From Cheilinus undulatus (taxonomy: Eukaryota > Chordata > Actinopteri > Labriformes > Labridae): a stretch of 64,000 bases of DNA. The stretch spans positions 22,879,667 to 22,943,666 of the forward strand of contig NC_054884.1 in NCBI RefSeq assembly GCF_018320785.1, given 5' to 3'. Each line of letters starts with the position of its first letter. Within the stretch, counting starts at the first letter, position 1. Of the stretch, positions 50,361 through 62,331 are shown piece after piece. Position numbers and translations under genes: made by a program. The notes under the pieces are model-generated. The model was not told where the DNA came from. It ran no database searches and saw only the letters and a list, made by a program, of their open reading frames with translations.

Positions 50361-50912
50361 ATGAAACTTGTGCTTGACTGTACCATATTTTTAGCTGCAA
50401 CACTAGACTTGGTCAGATTTGCAAACCATATCATGCTAATTATCTACAAGCACTGACACTACTATAAAATTCAGTAGCATCATGCAGGTTGCTCTTGTTT
50501 TTAGTTTGAATGTGGAGATGAAATTTCACCTCCCTGCTGCTTGGAGCATCATTTTAATCTTGACCAGAGGCGGATTCAGCTGACTAGGGCCCCCTTGAAA
50601 CCTGATCACTTAAAATCTTTGATAATGATTAGCAATTTCTTTTCTCAACTATTGATGGAGCTTCTTGATGGCCTCTTGATTGTTCATCCTTTACTGTAAA
50701 GCAATATATGCTTTTTTTTTCATTTGATGCTGTCTGAATTTGATTGCCACCACTCTCTATGCTATGAAGTCAATTGTACTTTTGTGACATTATACAATTT
50801 CTTGAATACCTTCAAAAAGTAATGTCTGTGATTTAAGCAAGTCAGTAAATACATGCATTTCCAGCTAGAACATATACTGTACTGTATATTTTGATAGACC
50901 TATACTGTAAAT

Positions 50913-51384
50913 TCTTGATTTCCAACCTGGGATGTAGGCCTCCTCAGGGGGATGCCAAAGATCCCAGGAATGGGGGCTCTGTCTGCTCTCAGGTTGTCAA
51001 AAATAGATTTGCACATACCGTCTTAACTAAAATTATGAAAAATAGTATTATGTAAGAACAAGTCCATATAGGCCCTATTCTGTACAGAGACTATCAATCA
51101 ATCAATCAAACTTTGTTTGTATAGTGCCAATTCATAACCGAAGTTCTCTAAAGAAATTTTACAAAGGGGGCAGGTCTAGACCGTACTCTCTGTATAGTCT
51201 TTATTATAATAAACTAGTGTTAATCATTAATATTATAATAAAGACTATACCCTATGATAATAAAGACCAGTGTTAATTCTCTTGAGCACAGCACTCACAG
51301 TGACAACAACTGACATTGATGTTAGTTTCTGACAGCAATATCTTGCTTCCTTTTTCAGGAAGGAAAAAAGTTTTGGAACCACTG
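50913..51384. mobile_element. hAT-like element containing a perfect 19-bp inverted repeat
   Basis: The right end is 'ttttggaaccactg' and the decayed left end contains 'ccaacctggga', the TIR type CAGTGGTTCC. The flanks ctgtaaat (50,905-50,912) and ctgtaatg (51,385-51,392) match at 6 of 8. The interior holds the fish-wide segment 'tcaatcaatcaaactttgt' and 'gggggcaggtctagaccgtac'. It also holds an exact inverted pair at 51,193-51,211 and 51,231-51,249. No transposase is present. Confidence 0.5.
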
Positions 51385-51392
51385 CTGTAATG

Positions 51393-53099
51393 ACGTGGAT
51401 TTCAGGAAGACATGTAGATACAAATATTTTCCCATAAATCCTGATTAAAATGTTCAACGAAACATAAACAGCTGTCGCATTATGCCCTGGAAACAAGCCT
51501 GAATGTTCTGCACAGTACAATATTTATTGAATAAATCAATAAATTTCCTTCAAAAGTAAGAAGGATTGTTTTTTTTTTATTGAATTGAGTTTATTACTCA
51601 AGTAACACAAAACAGAAAGATATCCAAAATGTTATTCTAAGGACAAATGAAAACTTTCCATCTTATCTAAGGGCAGGGTTTACCTGTTCATACCAAAAAG
51701 CATAAGGACCACTCAATTATTATTAATATTTTTTTTATTTTCAGGGATTCTGACTTTCCCACCCATATGAACCCATGTTTCTATCTGTAGGCTGTATGCT
51801 TGAGCTAAAGACATCAGGAGGAAGGGGGCAGATATGTTTCAAGAGGGGTACAATGAATTACAATATAGCCTGTCTTGAATTTCAAGGCTAAAATATCAAG
51901 TTAAAAAAAAGTAATAGGGGAGTTTTATGAACCATTTTGAACTTTTATTCCAGTAAAACAGTAACTTTGGACATGTCCTTAAAGTCTTAAAGTAAATGGC
52001 GCCATCTGCTGGATTGTTAAAGCTTTGAGAAAGACTTTTTCTCTCCCTTCACCAGAGCGTTATGTCTTTCACACAGGAATGAGTTAACGCTAGTACAGGT
52101 GAAACCGAAAATTAAAGGATAATGCTATCATGAAGTTTCATGGGTTTATCATGAAACTTGAAAAAAATAGAAGGAAGGGGGGATCAAAATCAAGGTAAAG
52201 AAAGTCATATTTGAAGTATATGATGACCAGAATATGCAAACTGTGTATATAAGTCTCCTGTTTTGTATTATAACAACTATAACTCTTTATCGTAGCTATT
52301 AACATTAATTATTGTAGTCAGTCTCCATTGTAGGTACAGAAAAACTCAGAATGATAATGTGTTGTTACAGTGCTGGAGGGCACTGGGACATGGTCAGCTC
52401 CCCCACCACATATTTGTTTGAATGCAGTTGCAACTATCTATCACCCAAACACTTTAAAAAGTGTCTGTAAAAGACCTAACTGAATACACCAGAGAAGAGT
52501 CTGAATTTGCAGAGTCTCATGAGTGGAGTGAATAGGAGCAGAGCAGGGGTGAGCAAATTTAAAGGTCACAGAAGCCGACGTAACCCGCATGGATTTGTGT
52601 AAGTTATCCCCACAAGGGGTCTTAGTTCCCTGTAAAATACAGTTGCTTAGCCTCCAAAACAAAAGATCTCTTTCATTCAAAACATTTAGTGTTGTTTCCC
52701 GGGCTGTGCAGTCTGTATGCCAGTTGTTACATTAAAATGCAGATTGAATGGATTACACTAAAACGGCGAGTGAAATAGAGGAAAGGCAAAATAGTGAAAC
52801 AAAATGTACCCAGTTTCTCTAGTATGCCTTCCCTTACAGCGTTTGAAGTTAACAACCAGCATAACTGTTTATTCACGATTGTATTTTGAACTCTGTTTTT
52901 CTTGACCATAATCAGCCCTTCCACTAAGTGTTACTCAGTTTGTCCATATTCCTTTACAAAACGTATAAATCCTTTGCCTTCTGCAAGAGATGGTCGTACA
53001 GACTTTTGATCAGTTTTTGGTGCCCAAACTCAGCGTTGGGCCACCATTTTTTGTCCAAAAAAATAAGTTCACAGTGCACCTTGTATCAGGCTCCCCCTA
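51393..53099. other. Intergenic sequence, nothing recognised
   Basis: Poly-T/A runs lie near 51,570 and 51,730. Short frames without motifs. No gene seen. Confidence 0.45.
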
Positions 53100-53631
53100 T
53101 AGTGACGGGAATTTCAGCTCATTTGGCTTAATCTGGCTTGGCTCAACAAAAGAGTCTTTTCGGCTTTCGGATTCCAAACAGCTCTTCTTTCAGGTAGCAG
53201 TTTGGATTCATTTGACCTGCCAATTTTAGCAGAGTTCTAACATGATTTATATTTTGTCAGGTTTTTTTTGCTCCAACTATGCTTAATTTTTAAAATTGAT
53301 GAAAATATCATGTAATTTTTCAAAATCTAATGTCAATGAAATCTACTCACTGGCTGGGGTGTATAACACACCTGACGGTAAACATTAAAGCTTCATCACC
53401 CAACATGAGTCCTTAATGCATGGTGTGCCTATGGTAGAGGATAAAAGATCGTCCCTAATAATCAGTCAAATAACACAAAGACACACACCATCTACAAACA
53501 AATGATACTACTAACACTAATGATAATATTAGTTCAAAAATATATAAAATGGCTCTCTAAAGTGAGCCGGCTCTAATTGTTCACATAAAAAAGCCAGCTC
53601 TTTGAACCGGCTCGTCCAAGACCCATCACTA
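53100..53631. mobile_element. Short hAT-like element (TAGTGATGGG ends)
   Basis: It begins TAGTGACGGG and ends CCCATCACTA, terminal inverted repeats differing at one position. Sub-terminal words 'tcatttggctta..tggcttggctc' and 'agccagctctttgaaccggctcg' are also inversely related. The 8-bp flanks tcccccta and ccccccaa share 6 of 8. There is no coding capacity. Confidence 0.6.
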
Positions 53632-54358
53632 CCCCCCAATCCAATTATGAACCAGATCAGGAAGCTGCTCTCATTTTAAGCACGACTTACAGTCATGTAT
53701 ATTGCTCAATTACTTTGTGCCTTCAGACTGAAATTAACCTGACGCGCCAGATGTATGTGTTTCACACACCCATCTGGAAAACCTCCAATACACAGCATTT
53801 GGGAAAGCGCAAAGCCTCAGATTAAGCTATCTGTAAGTTTGTTACACTTTATATATTATAAACTACGGTGTAATAGATTTTTGAAGATAACTGATGACAA
53901 CTTCAGTAGATGTTTGTGTTCATTTGTAGAAGTCATCTCATGGCACTAGCTGGTTAGCCTGTTAGTTATCCTGAAGTGAATACAATGATTAGAATCAAAG
54001 AAAATGCATGTCTGAACATGAAACACACGAATGCTGTATGCGGAGATGATAGCAACTAAAAACAAAAATTATATCTCTATATATCTAAAATAGTATATCA
54101 TAATGTTTTATTTAAAAGAGTAATTTTAATTTGGTATCATTTTCGTAGCGAACTGTTTAGTTCCTGTTTCTTGAAAGCGGACGTGATGACATTGATCAGT
54201 GGTGATGATGACGTAATGATGTAAACCAAGCATCTGATTGGATGGTAGCTTGAAAGTGGGCGGCGCCCAATGCTTGACACTGGGCAATGTCAAACACTCG
54301 TTGGTCACCGCCCACATTGCCCGCATTAAGGGCTACTAGCAGACTGGAGCTTTACAAG

Positions 54359-54957
54359 ATGGATTCGCCACTGAGAAACACGGAAATGGGAGAATCCATC
54401 TGCTTTGCAAGGTTAGAAATTACATCTAAATTAAAGTTGCAGTTTGTAACTTTTTGCTAAACAATGCTAATTTTTTTCTGTTCTATTTAGATCAAATGTT
54501 CATACAACCATAGAGAGCTCTTAATGAGAGGAGTAAAATGAAACTATTGCGAGATCTCTGTGTTTCCATATGCCTGAGTAATCAGCAGTCAAAAATTCTC
54601 CACTGCTCCAGGTATCACCGACCAATCAGATTTGCCTCTGACTTCTCTACCCTGATTGGTTGAGGGGCAGGGCTTACTCCCTCACTGGAGAAGTAAACAA
54701 CATTGATAATGGCTGACAATGGCTGAAAGTGTTAACACAAGGAACAGACAAGATTCCATTTTTTTTCTTAGGCCTAAACAGCTATCAGCATACCAGTAAC
54801 AACACAATTAACACAACAAAAACACTTGGAGAGAAGAGGACTAAGCAGGAAATAAAATGAGAGTAAACATCAGTGCAGCATGCCACCATTGGACGACGCT
54901 TCAGGAGCTGAAAAGTTTCATTTCAGATGCGGCGATGACTACTTCTCTCCTGGACAG
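54359..54957 (+). CDS. Candidate 5' coding exons of an unidentified gene
   Basis: Exon A would be 54,359-54,411: ATG, then 17 codons plus 2 bases, reading MDSPLRNTEMGESICFA, with an AAG|GTTAGA donor. Exon B would be 54,879-54,957: acceptor GTGCAG, first base C, then MPPLDDASGAEKFHFRCGDD.., with a CAG|GTAACT donor. The two are in compatible phase. A GC box (GGGCGG, 54,258-54,263) and an inverted one (CCGCCC, 54,308-54,313) lie just upstream, as in a CpG-type promoter. I do not recognise the protein and no later exon was identified. The match in phase has a one-in-three chance of being accidental, and the intervening sequence looks repeat-like. This is a low-confidence call. Confidence 0.15.
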
Positions 54958-55656
54958 GTAACTGGCCTTTTTCTTTCTTCTGCTATGTTGTCACGTAATG
55001 ACAAATATAACTATTTGTATAAATGTCACCTGCTGTATGATGTAGCTTTGCTGAGGCATGCTAGCCCGCGGTGTAGCGTAGCCTTGTTGACTGGTGGAAC
55101 ATGAGGCCTGTTGAGGGCTTATTACCCGGAGTTAGGAGGATTTATTGGGGAAATTCGTGGCTATCTGTGCATGCATTGCATCCGTTAAGAAGCGTTGTAT
55201 CGGAGCCCGGGTATATCAAACCGCGTAACGCTTCTTAGCAGAGTAAAATCTGGGACTTGCACATGTACACATTACACCAAGCAAAGTAGCGACATTGTAG
55301 GGGGCCTGCCTTTTAACATAGTGTTGCTGCCTGGAGAGGCTTCTGGCAGAGTTTAAAGGGCATAGGAAACATATTCAAAACGTTTTGTGTCGACAGCTGG
55401 GAGGATGATTTACTCCGTTTAAGTCTTTTTACCTGCTAATCAGAGAAGACAACATTCTCCTGCTCATATTTTATTTTATTGCACATCGAACAAAGAAAAG
55501 GAAAAAACAATACAGAATAAAACAAGAAATACTATACATTTTAAGTCAGATAATGAGTAAATTTGCAGGAGAAGCCAAAGACACTGAAGTGGGCTTGTCA
55601 AGTGGCCCTCCTAAGTTAAAAATTCAACATTCAAATGAACATCAAATAGTATAAAG

Positions 55657-56697
55657 TAGCGGCGTAACGTTACGAAAAACTATTGGTTCAGTTCATACCT
55701 TGGTTTTGAAGTCACGGTTCGGTACGTTTTTGGAACTGAAACGAATACATTTTAAAATTTTTTAAATTAAATTGTATTAAAATAAATAGGCTGAATAAAT
55801 TACATTTAAATGATCAATAATGCAGCAACCTTCCAAATGTTCTTCAATGATTAAAAATATTAATAAATAAATACATTTTTGAATTACTAGGTTTTTTTAA
55901 TTGATATATTTACATATTTATACCCAATCTTTAAACACTAAAATTTACCAGCCAACTTGAATGAATCATCATACAACTGTGCATTAGCTTGTTAAGTATG
56001 CAAACAAGCGTCTATCCTGCTGATTTCAACACAGACTTCAGCACTGGATTACATTTTTAGCCAATAGGACCTACTTAAAAGTTTGGGAGAACTTTTCACA
56101 GCCCATCTTGGCAGATAAAGAGGTTAAAGCTGTGTGAAATCTGAGGATAACTTTACCTATGATGCAGCTGCAGACGTGATGGAGACCTCTCTCTCCCCCC
56201 TCTGCGACTGATGGTTGAAGGTAAAATTAATTTGATTCACAGAGCCAGAGCACCAGCGTTGTGATAAAAACTATCTTAAAAGAATAGGAAATTCATAACT
56301 GGCTGGTGAGTATTTTTGTGGTTCCTCCTCATTACAGTGACGTTCTTGTTTGAGCGGAGCCTTTTTAAAAGCTTTGATTGGTCTTGTGGACAATGTACAG
56401 TCAGTGACACAGCTGCTGAATAATGTCAGCGCTAATGTTGTTCTCTTTGTCCACTGTTGTATTTTACTGGGAAACAAAGTGGTCCTCAACACTTTTATCT
56501 GGGAATATTCAGTCTATTGCTGTTATTTGCTGTGGTTGTGTGGTTGCCAGGGCAGTGTGACAGTGAGTTGTGCTCTGGTTTTCTGTCTTTCTATGTGAGC
56601 TTTGTTACACACGTATTCATTCGGAACACTTCTGTACCGTACCGAGAAACCTGTACCGAATTGGTACGGTATGAATACACGTAACTTTAGACCCCTA
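55657..56697. mobile_element. hAT-like element abutting the tandem array
   Basis: The left end TAGCGGCGTAACGTTACG and the inverted right end TAGGGGTCTAAAGTTACG match at most positions. Sub-terminal 'cggttcggtacg' and 'accgaattggtacggt' are the inverted inner segments typical of this common fish element. The interior is AT-rich with no transposase frame. The 8-bp flanks do not match. The right end meets the first satellite unit exactly, so a rearrangement at this junction is likely. Confidence 0.65.
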
Positions 56698-57437
56698 CTA
56701 CCGATGGTATAAACCTTTAGCCTTTTACTAAAGATTTCCGTGGAGAGGAACAATAAGAGTTTTGCTCAATTTTTGATGCCCCAGTCACTAGGGGCTACCA
56801 ATTTTGTCAAATGAAACCCATCTCCTAGCTGACATGGCTCTATATTTGTATCTTACTAAATGCCAGCATGTGGTTTGATTGTTCACATTTGAGTATAATA
56901 GTTCAATGAACTGGCCAAATATGGTAATATTGTCAAGTATTCAAGTAAGTAATGTTATGTGTTCTGTATGATCTTTATGTATGTATTTATTGATTTTGTA
57001 ACTGTGGGAAAGAGTCTGGGATAAATTTCCCTATGGGGACATTAAAGTCTATCTAATCTTATCTAATGTGAGAACTGTTCATTGGACTTTCCTCAAATCA
57101 ACTTATATCCAGGGGTGAAAACAAGCAATACATTTACATATGAAGTGTAACCAAGTAGCAATTTGTGTTTCAGTTGAGAAGTTTTTAGGGGAGCATTTTG
57201 AAGCAAGCCATGATTGAAAGGGACACCTCTGCCAAACGGGTTCATTCTTGGCCCAAGGTTCAGCCATCACACTCTTGTTTCTCTACAGGTAGTATAAATC
57301 TTTCGCCTTTTACTAAAGATACTAAGTCCAAAGTTGTAGGACTTCGAGAAAGTCCAACAACAAGATGCTGCAATGTCTTGTTGATGTAACTTAATCTAGA
57401 TCCTTTTGTCAGCAGTACCTGTTGAGGGGTTTGCACA

Positions 57438-58883
57438 ATGGCATCGGCCATGTCTGGTTCCCGGAGGAATGCAGTAAGATTTGATCTTCAAGACCATTTG
57501 GAAATGGACAGACTTCAGTTCAGCCGCAATGTCATCCAGAATGAACTGGGGTTTTCCCCCAACCAGCTGGACTATATTTTTGCCTTTCCTGGGAAAAAGG
57601 CATTTGAGGTAATCTTTACCACATCTACTTTGTATGAACGATGCATTGCTACATTTAACAACATGAAGAGCACCAATGCAAGACTTGGAAAGTTAACCCT
57701 CACCCCACTTTCAGAAAAGGAACCAAAAGCCATCACTGTGATTATGTACTCTGAGAAAGTTACAACGGAAGACATAGAGACTTGGTTATCCTTTCGATGT
57801 ACTGTTCAAAAGGGAATTGAACTGAGGGATGAAGACGGGATAAAGACTGGAGCCAGGAGATTCTATGTGCAACTTAAGCGAGAGGAAACTTCAGGACAAT
57901 TGATACACCTGCCATCAACGATCCAACTAGGGTCAATCAGGGGCCAGGTGTTCTACCCAGGCCAGCCAAAGACATGCAGGAAGTGTGGCTCATTAACACA
58001 CCTGGCCGCCACCTGTGACACACTACATTGCAAGAATTGCAGAGGTAATGACCACACCACCAAAGACTGTACACAACCCATGAGATGTAATCTGTGTGGT
58101 TCACAGTCCCACACCTTTCGAACCTGCCCAAAATCCTACGCAAACCGTACCCGACAATCCATCCCCACACCACGAGAAGAGGAGCCTGCTGTACAAGAGG
58201 AGGGAGAGCGAGGATACACAGCACCACAGGAACGACTTCAAGACACAGACACACAAGAACGACCAACCACGGATACTGGAGCAACTACACAGACTCAACA
58301 CGACAAGAGTGAGGATTCAGCCATCTCAGGAGAACTTCCTCCACAAGCCCCTTCAACACTCACCTCCCACCAGGAACCCTCTCTGGTCTGGGACAGCCAA
58401 GGAAATCAAATAGATCAGGATAGCACTGCTGACCCACCACATCAGGCGACCACATCCACTAGTGCCATCTCTGCAAAGGAGTGCAGGGATCTTATGGACT
58501 TCATGCTGGCAGAACTACCATCTCACACTAGAGATCTGACTCCTGAACTCTTCGGGGGTGAGTTGCAACAACTACTAGACGAAGGAAACTCTCCACTGCC
58601 CAGCTGTTCACATAGCCAAAACCTTCTTGAACTCACCCCATCCCGGAAAAGGCCCCAGGAGACATCTTCAGAGTCCTTAACGGCCAGCTCAGATGAAGAG
58701 GACTGGCCAACAACTCCCTCAGACCACCCTCCCTTCCTAGACTCTCAGTGTGTATCTGCCTTTTCTGAAATCACTCATATGAGGGAGGAAGGAGAGGGAC
58801 CGGATACTATCTGTAACCAGGAATGGCGAACACAAAAGAAGAAAAAGAAAAAGAGAAAGGTAAAAACACCCCCAGCAAACTGA
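57438..58883 (+). CDS. LINE ORF1 protein with three CCHC zinc knuckles
   Basis: This intact 481-aa frame encodes the presumed RNA-binding nucleic-acid chaperone of the element. Residues 1-175 form a domain resembling the ZCCHC3-type fold (FAFPGKKAFEVIF, PKAITVIMYSEKV and WLSFRCTVQKGIELRDEDGI). Three CX2CX4HX4C knuckles follow between about residues 179 and 228: CRKCGSLTHLAATC, CKNCRGNDHTTKDC and CNLCGSQSHTFRTC. A long acidic, Ser/Thr/Gln-rich and probably disordered tail ends in a basic KKKKKKRKVK cluster that resembles a nuclear localisation signal. The start is the first ATG after the leader (context gcacaATGg). The frame has no stop, unlike ORF2, so the insertion appears fairly recent. Confidence 0.9.
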   Translation: MASAMSGSRRNAVRFDLQDHLEMDRLQFSRNVIQNELGFSPNQLDYIFAFPGKKAFEVIFTTSTLYERCIATFNNMKSTNARLGKLTLTPLSEKEPKAITVIMYSEKVTTEDIETWLSFRCTVQKGIELRDEDGIKTGARRFYVQLKREETSGQLIHLPSTIQLGSIRGQVFYPGQPKTCRKCGSLTHLAATCDTLHCKNCRGNDHTTKDCTQPMRCNLCGSQSHTFRTCPKSYANRTRQSIPTPREEEPAVQEEGERGYTAPQERLQDTDTQERPTTDTGATTQTQHDKSEDSAISGELPPQAPSTLTSHQEPSLVWDSQGNQIDQDSTADPPHQATTSTSAISAKECRDLMDFMLAELPSHTRDLTPELFGGELQQLLDEGNSPLPSCSHSQNLLELTPSRKRPQETSSESLTASSDEEDWPTTPSDHPPFLDSQCVSAFSEITHMREEGEGPDTICNQEWRTQKKKKKKRKVKTPPAN

Positions 58884-58915
58884 TACCCAGGTAGTAGTCT
58901 TTCCCACAATATCAT

Positions 58916-61900
58916 ATGCCAACGCTTAAAGTAGTCACCATAAACACCAGAGGCCTGAACGACCCTGTTAAATGTCAGTCTGTCTTTGATCTTCTAAAAA
59001 GTAGTGGTGGAGACATTTTTCTTCTGCAAGAATGCTCCCTTCCCTTTATGGAGAGTTATAAAAAATTTGAAGATAGATGGAAAGAGGGGCACTCATTTTG
59101 GTCAGGTGACAACAACAACAAGGCCTCAGGGGTAGCTATCTTGTTTAACACCAACTCCTATAATATCCTGAGGGTTGAAAGAGTGGTAGATGGTAGATTG
59201 TTGTTGGTAGACATGGAAGGGGATAGAACAAAATTAAGGATAATCAACATCTACTGCCCTAATAACTTACAGGAGCGTGTGTCTGTCTTACAGAGTCTCC
59301 AATCTTTAATCTGTTGTGGGAGAGAAGTTATCATTGGGGGTGATTTTAATTGCATTATTGATAGGAATGACAGAGTTTCAGCCTCCAATACCCGTGCTTT
59401 ACTTGATTCAAGTTCCATAGCGCTAATGAACATTATGGAGGACTGTAACTTAACTGACGTTTTCAAATCATGTAACTCCACTATCCCAGGTTACACATGG
59501 ACAAATGGAAAGAGTTTTTCCCGCATAGACTTTTTGTTCACAGCAGGTGGCATTAGATCAATCTCCTGCACCGTGGACCCTGTACCATTTTCAGACCACC
59601 ATAAGTTGACATGCTCCTTAAATGTTTCAACAGCACCCAAGTTCGGTAGAGGTTATTGGAAATTAAATACAAGCATGCTAAACAGTCCTGTCATTGTTTC
59701 AAAGTACAAAAGTAAACTGGAGCAGTGGTTGACCTTGCAGCCTTTTTTTGATTCCCTTGGGGAATGGTGGGAAAACATTAAAGAAAGAACCAAACGATTC
59801 TTCATTTCTGAAGGAAGAATATTGGCACAAAGAAAACGAGCTAAACAAACCAGAATGCAGGCTAAATTACAACGTACCTACAATCTGCTAAACCTTGGGT
59901 ACCCGGTAGAAGAGGATGTCACCAAAATTAAAAAAGAAATGATGAGGCTTGTCAGTGAAAATAGTAAAGGTGTACTTGTACACAGTAGAGAAAAGCACTT
60001 AGAAGAAAATGAAAAATGTTCAAGATATTTCTTCAGGAAATTGTTTAAAAGACAAACCATTGACCACCTGAAAGATGAGCAGGGGGGTATGGTGAACAGC
60101 CCTCAGGAAATCCTCAACAAGGTCCACTCCTTTCATAGTAATTTGTTTAAAGAAAAACACATTAGTGACGTTCACACAAACATTTTTCTATCCAAGTTAA
60201 CAAAGAAATTGGGAAAGACAGATAGCAATTTATTAGATAAAGATCTTGAAATTGAAGATATAACAAAAGCCATGTCAAGTATGAAAAATAACAAGACTCC
60301 AGGATTAGATGGACTCCCAAAAGAGTTTTATGCCACCTTCTGGGAGTCCATCTAAAAGAACCTTTGTTAGCTGTGTACAATGAATCCTTTTCAAATGGTG
60401 TTCTTCCACCTTCAATGAGGAGAGGAGTAATATCCCTCTTACATAAAAAAGGACCAAAGAATGAATTAAAAAATTGGAGACCTCTCACTTTGCTCGGTGT
60501 TGACATTAAAATATTATCCAAAGCATTATTTTTAAGATTACAACCGTTAGCAGGAAAAATTATAGGCACTGAACAGACCTGTAGGGTCTTGGGGCGTCAC
60601 ATGATTGACAGTGTAGCTCTGGTCCAGGACTCTTACCTTTATTGTCAAGACAGAAAACTCCCACTTGGAATTTTAGGGGTGGACCTAGAAAAGGCCTTTG
60701 ATAGTCTAAGCCACAAATATCTAAAATTGACGCTGGCTCATTTTGGATTTGGTCCGATCTTTCAAGGCTGGGTAGAACTATTGTATAACAACTGTAACAG
60801 CGTGGTGATGGTTAATGGGAAAACCACCCTCCCCTTTAACATACTGTCAGGAGTAAGACAAGGTTGTGCTCTTTCACCAATCTTGTTTATATTGGCAATA
60901 GAGCCGTTAGCCTGCGCCATCCGTCAGAATGAATTCATTAAAGGCTTGCCAATCCCAGGAAGCCAGGGTAGAGAGGCAAAGTTAGGTCTTTACATGGACG
61001 ACCTTAATGTACTAGTAACAGACAATCAATCCATCAAAGGAACATTGATGTTGTGCGAAAACTTTACAAATGCCTCAGGCACTAAAGTCAACAAGTCCAA
61101 AAGTGAAATTTTGTATCTTAATTGGAGAGAGTCCATTGAAACATGGGGAGTATCCCAACAGGGAGAGACCATTAAAGTTCTCGGTGTACATATAGGACAA
61201 AACATGGAAAAGCTTAACTGGAAATCCAAAGTAGAAAAAACACAAGGAAAACTGCTTCAGTGGCAAGACAGGGAGCTAACACTGATTGGTAAGGTTTTAG
61301 TAATAAAAACAGAAGTTCTGGCATCCCTGACACACTTAGCTGCTACCATACCTGCTCCATACAAAATCATTGTGTCACTGAGGAAAATAATATTTCGTTT
61401 TCTTTGGGGTGGTAAGATGGAAAAGGTAAGAAGAGAAACAATGTATAGAAAAGAACAGAATGGAGGGAGATCAGTCCCTGAGATTGAGATGAAACTCAAA
61501 GCCATGTTTGTGACGCCTATCCTAAAGACATGTTTGAGTAATATCGAGTCACCATGGGGTTTTTTTGCATTTCTCTGGGCAGGTAGGCAGATTCTGACGG
61601 CATGGGGCGAGAGGCCAAGACAGGACATCCCCCATGCTGACAGCTGCCCACATATCTACTAAACACTTAATAAACAGTTACTGACAACCCTCTCTGTCAT
61701 CCCCAGGGACAAAATATCCAGGAGGGCAGTAGAGGAAGCACTGTTGCCACAGCTCTCCAGGATGGCTCCAGTGGGCAGACTGGTGGAAAATCATTGCAGA
61801 TTGGCTTGGTGTAACATCAACGACAAGTTTTTGACTAATACCCACAAAGACCTTGCATGGCAAGTGGCCCACCGGTGCCTGCCCACTGCAGTCTTCCTGA

Positions 61901-62331
61901 AGAGACGGCAATGCCTGAATGATGCAAAATGCCCCCGGAAAATGTGTATAGAATTAGAAACTGTTGAACATGTATTTTGGTATTGTCCTTTCACACAAAA
62001 TGTATGGTCCTTGACAGCCCCATGGCTTGACAAGTTATACAGACGTCCAGAAAATTATGAAGACATAGCTTATGGTAACTTGGGGGGAAAAATCTCAGAA
62101 AATGCAAACAAATGGTGGCTACTTATAAATTGTGTCAAAGAAAGCTTGTGGAGGGCCCAGAATATTCTTGTGTTTAAAAAACACCAGGTTCCTCCAAGAG
62201 TGGTTTTGAGAAGTGCATTATATATCCTGAAGGACTATTGGTTGAAAGAAAAAACAAATGAAAGTTTCACTGAGAAGATGAAAGCATGGAAAATTCCAAG
62301 CAATCTGGAGACAGAGTTTTGTTTATTGTAA
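58916..62331 (+). pseudogene. LINE ORF2 (APE endonuclease and reverse transcriptase), two disabling mutations
   Basis: This is the polymerase of the element, about 1,138 codons if uninterrupted. The N-terminal APE-type endonuclease shows INTRGLNDPVK, FLLQECS, IINIYCPNN, IIGGDFNCIID, YTWTNGKSFSRIDFLF and SDHHKL. The reverse transcriptase follows: NNKTPGLDGLPKEFY, LKNWRPLTLLGVDIKILSK, GVDLEKAFDSLSHKYL, GVRQGCALSPILF, and the catalytic YMDD at 60,991-61,002 (LINEs more often have [FY]ADD). A C-terminal CX4CX7HX4C motif (CPRKMCIELETVEHVFWYC) lies near 61,930-61,990. A single-base loss near 60,350 puts TAA 60,353-60,355 in frame and shifts the rest to the next frame. A second TAA is at 61,660-61,662. 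Everything else is open. Confidence 0.92.

Noticed and set aside
57937-58301. Minus-strand and alternate-frame ORFs over the LINE ORF1
   Set aside because: They are shadows of the ORF1 frame, which carries the zinc-knuckle motifs.
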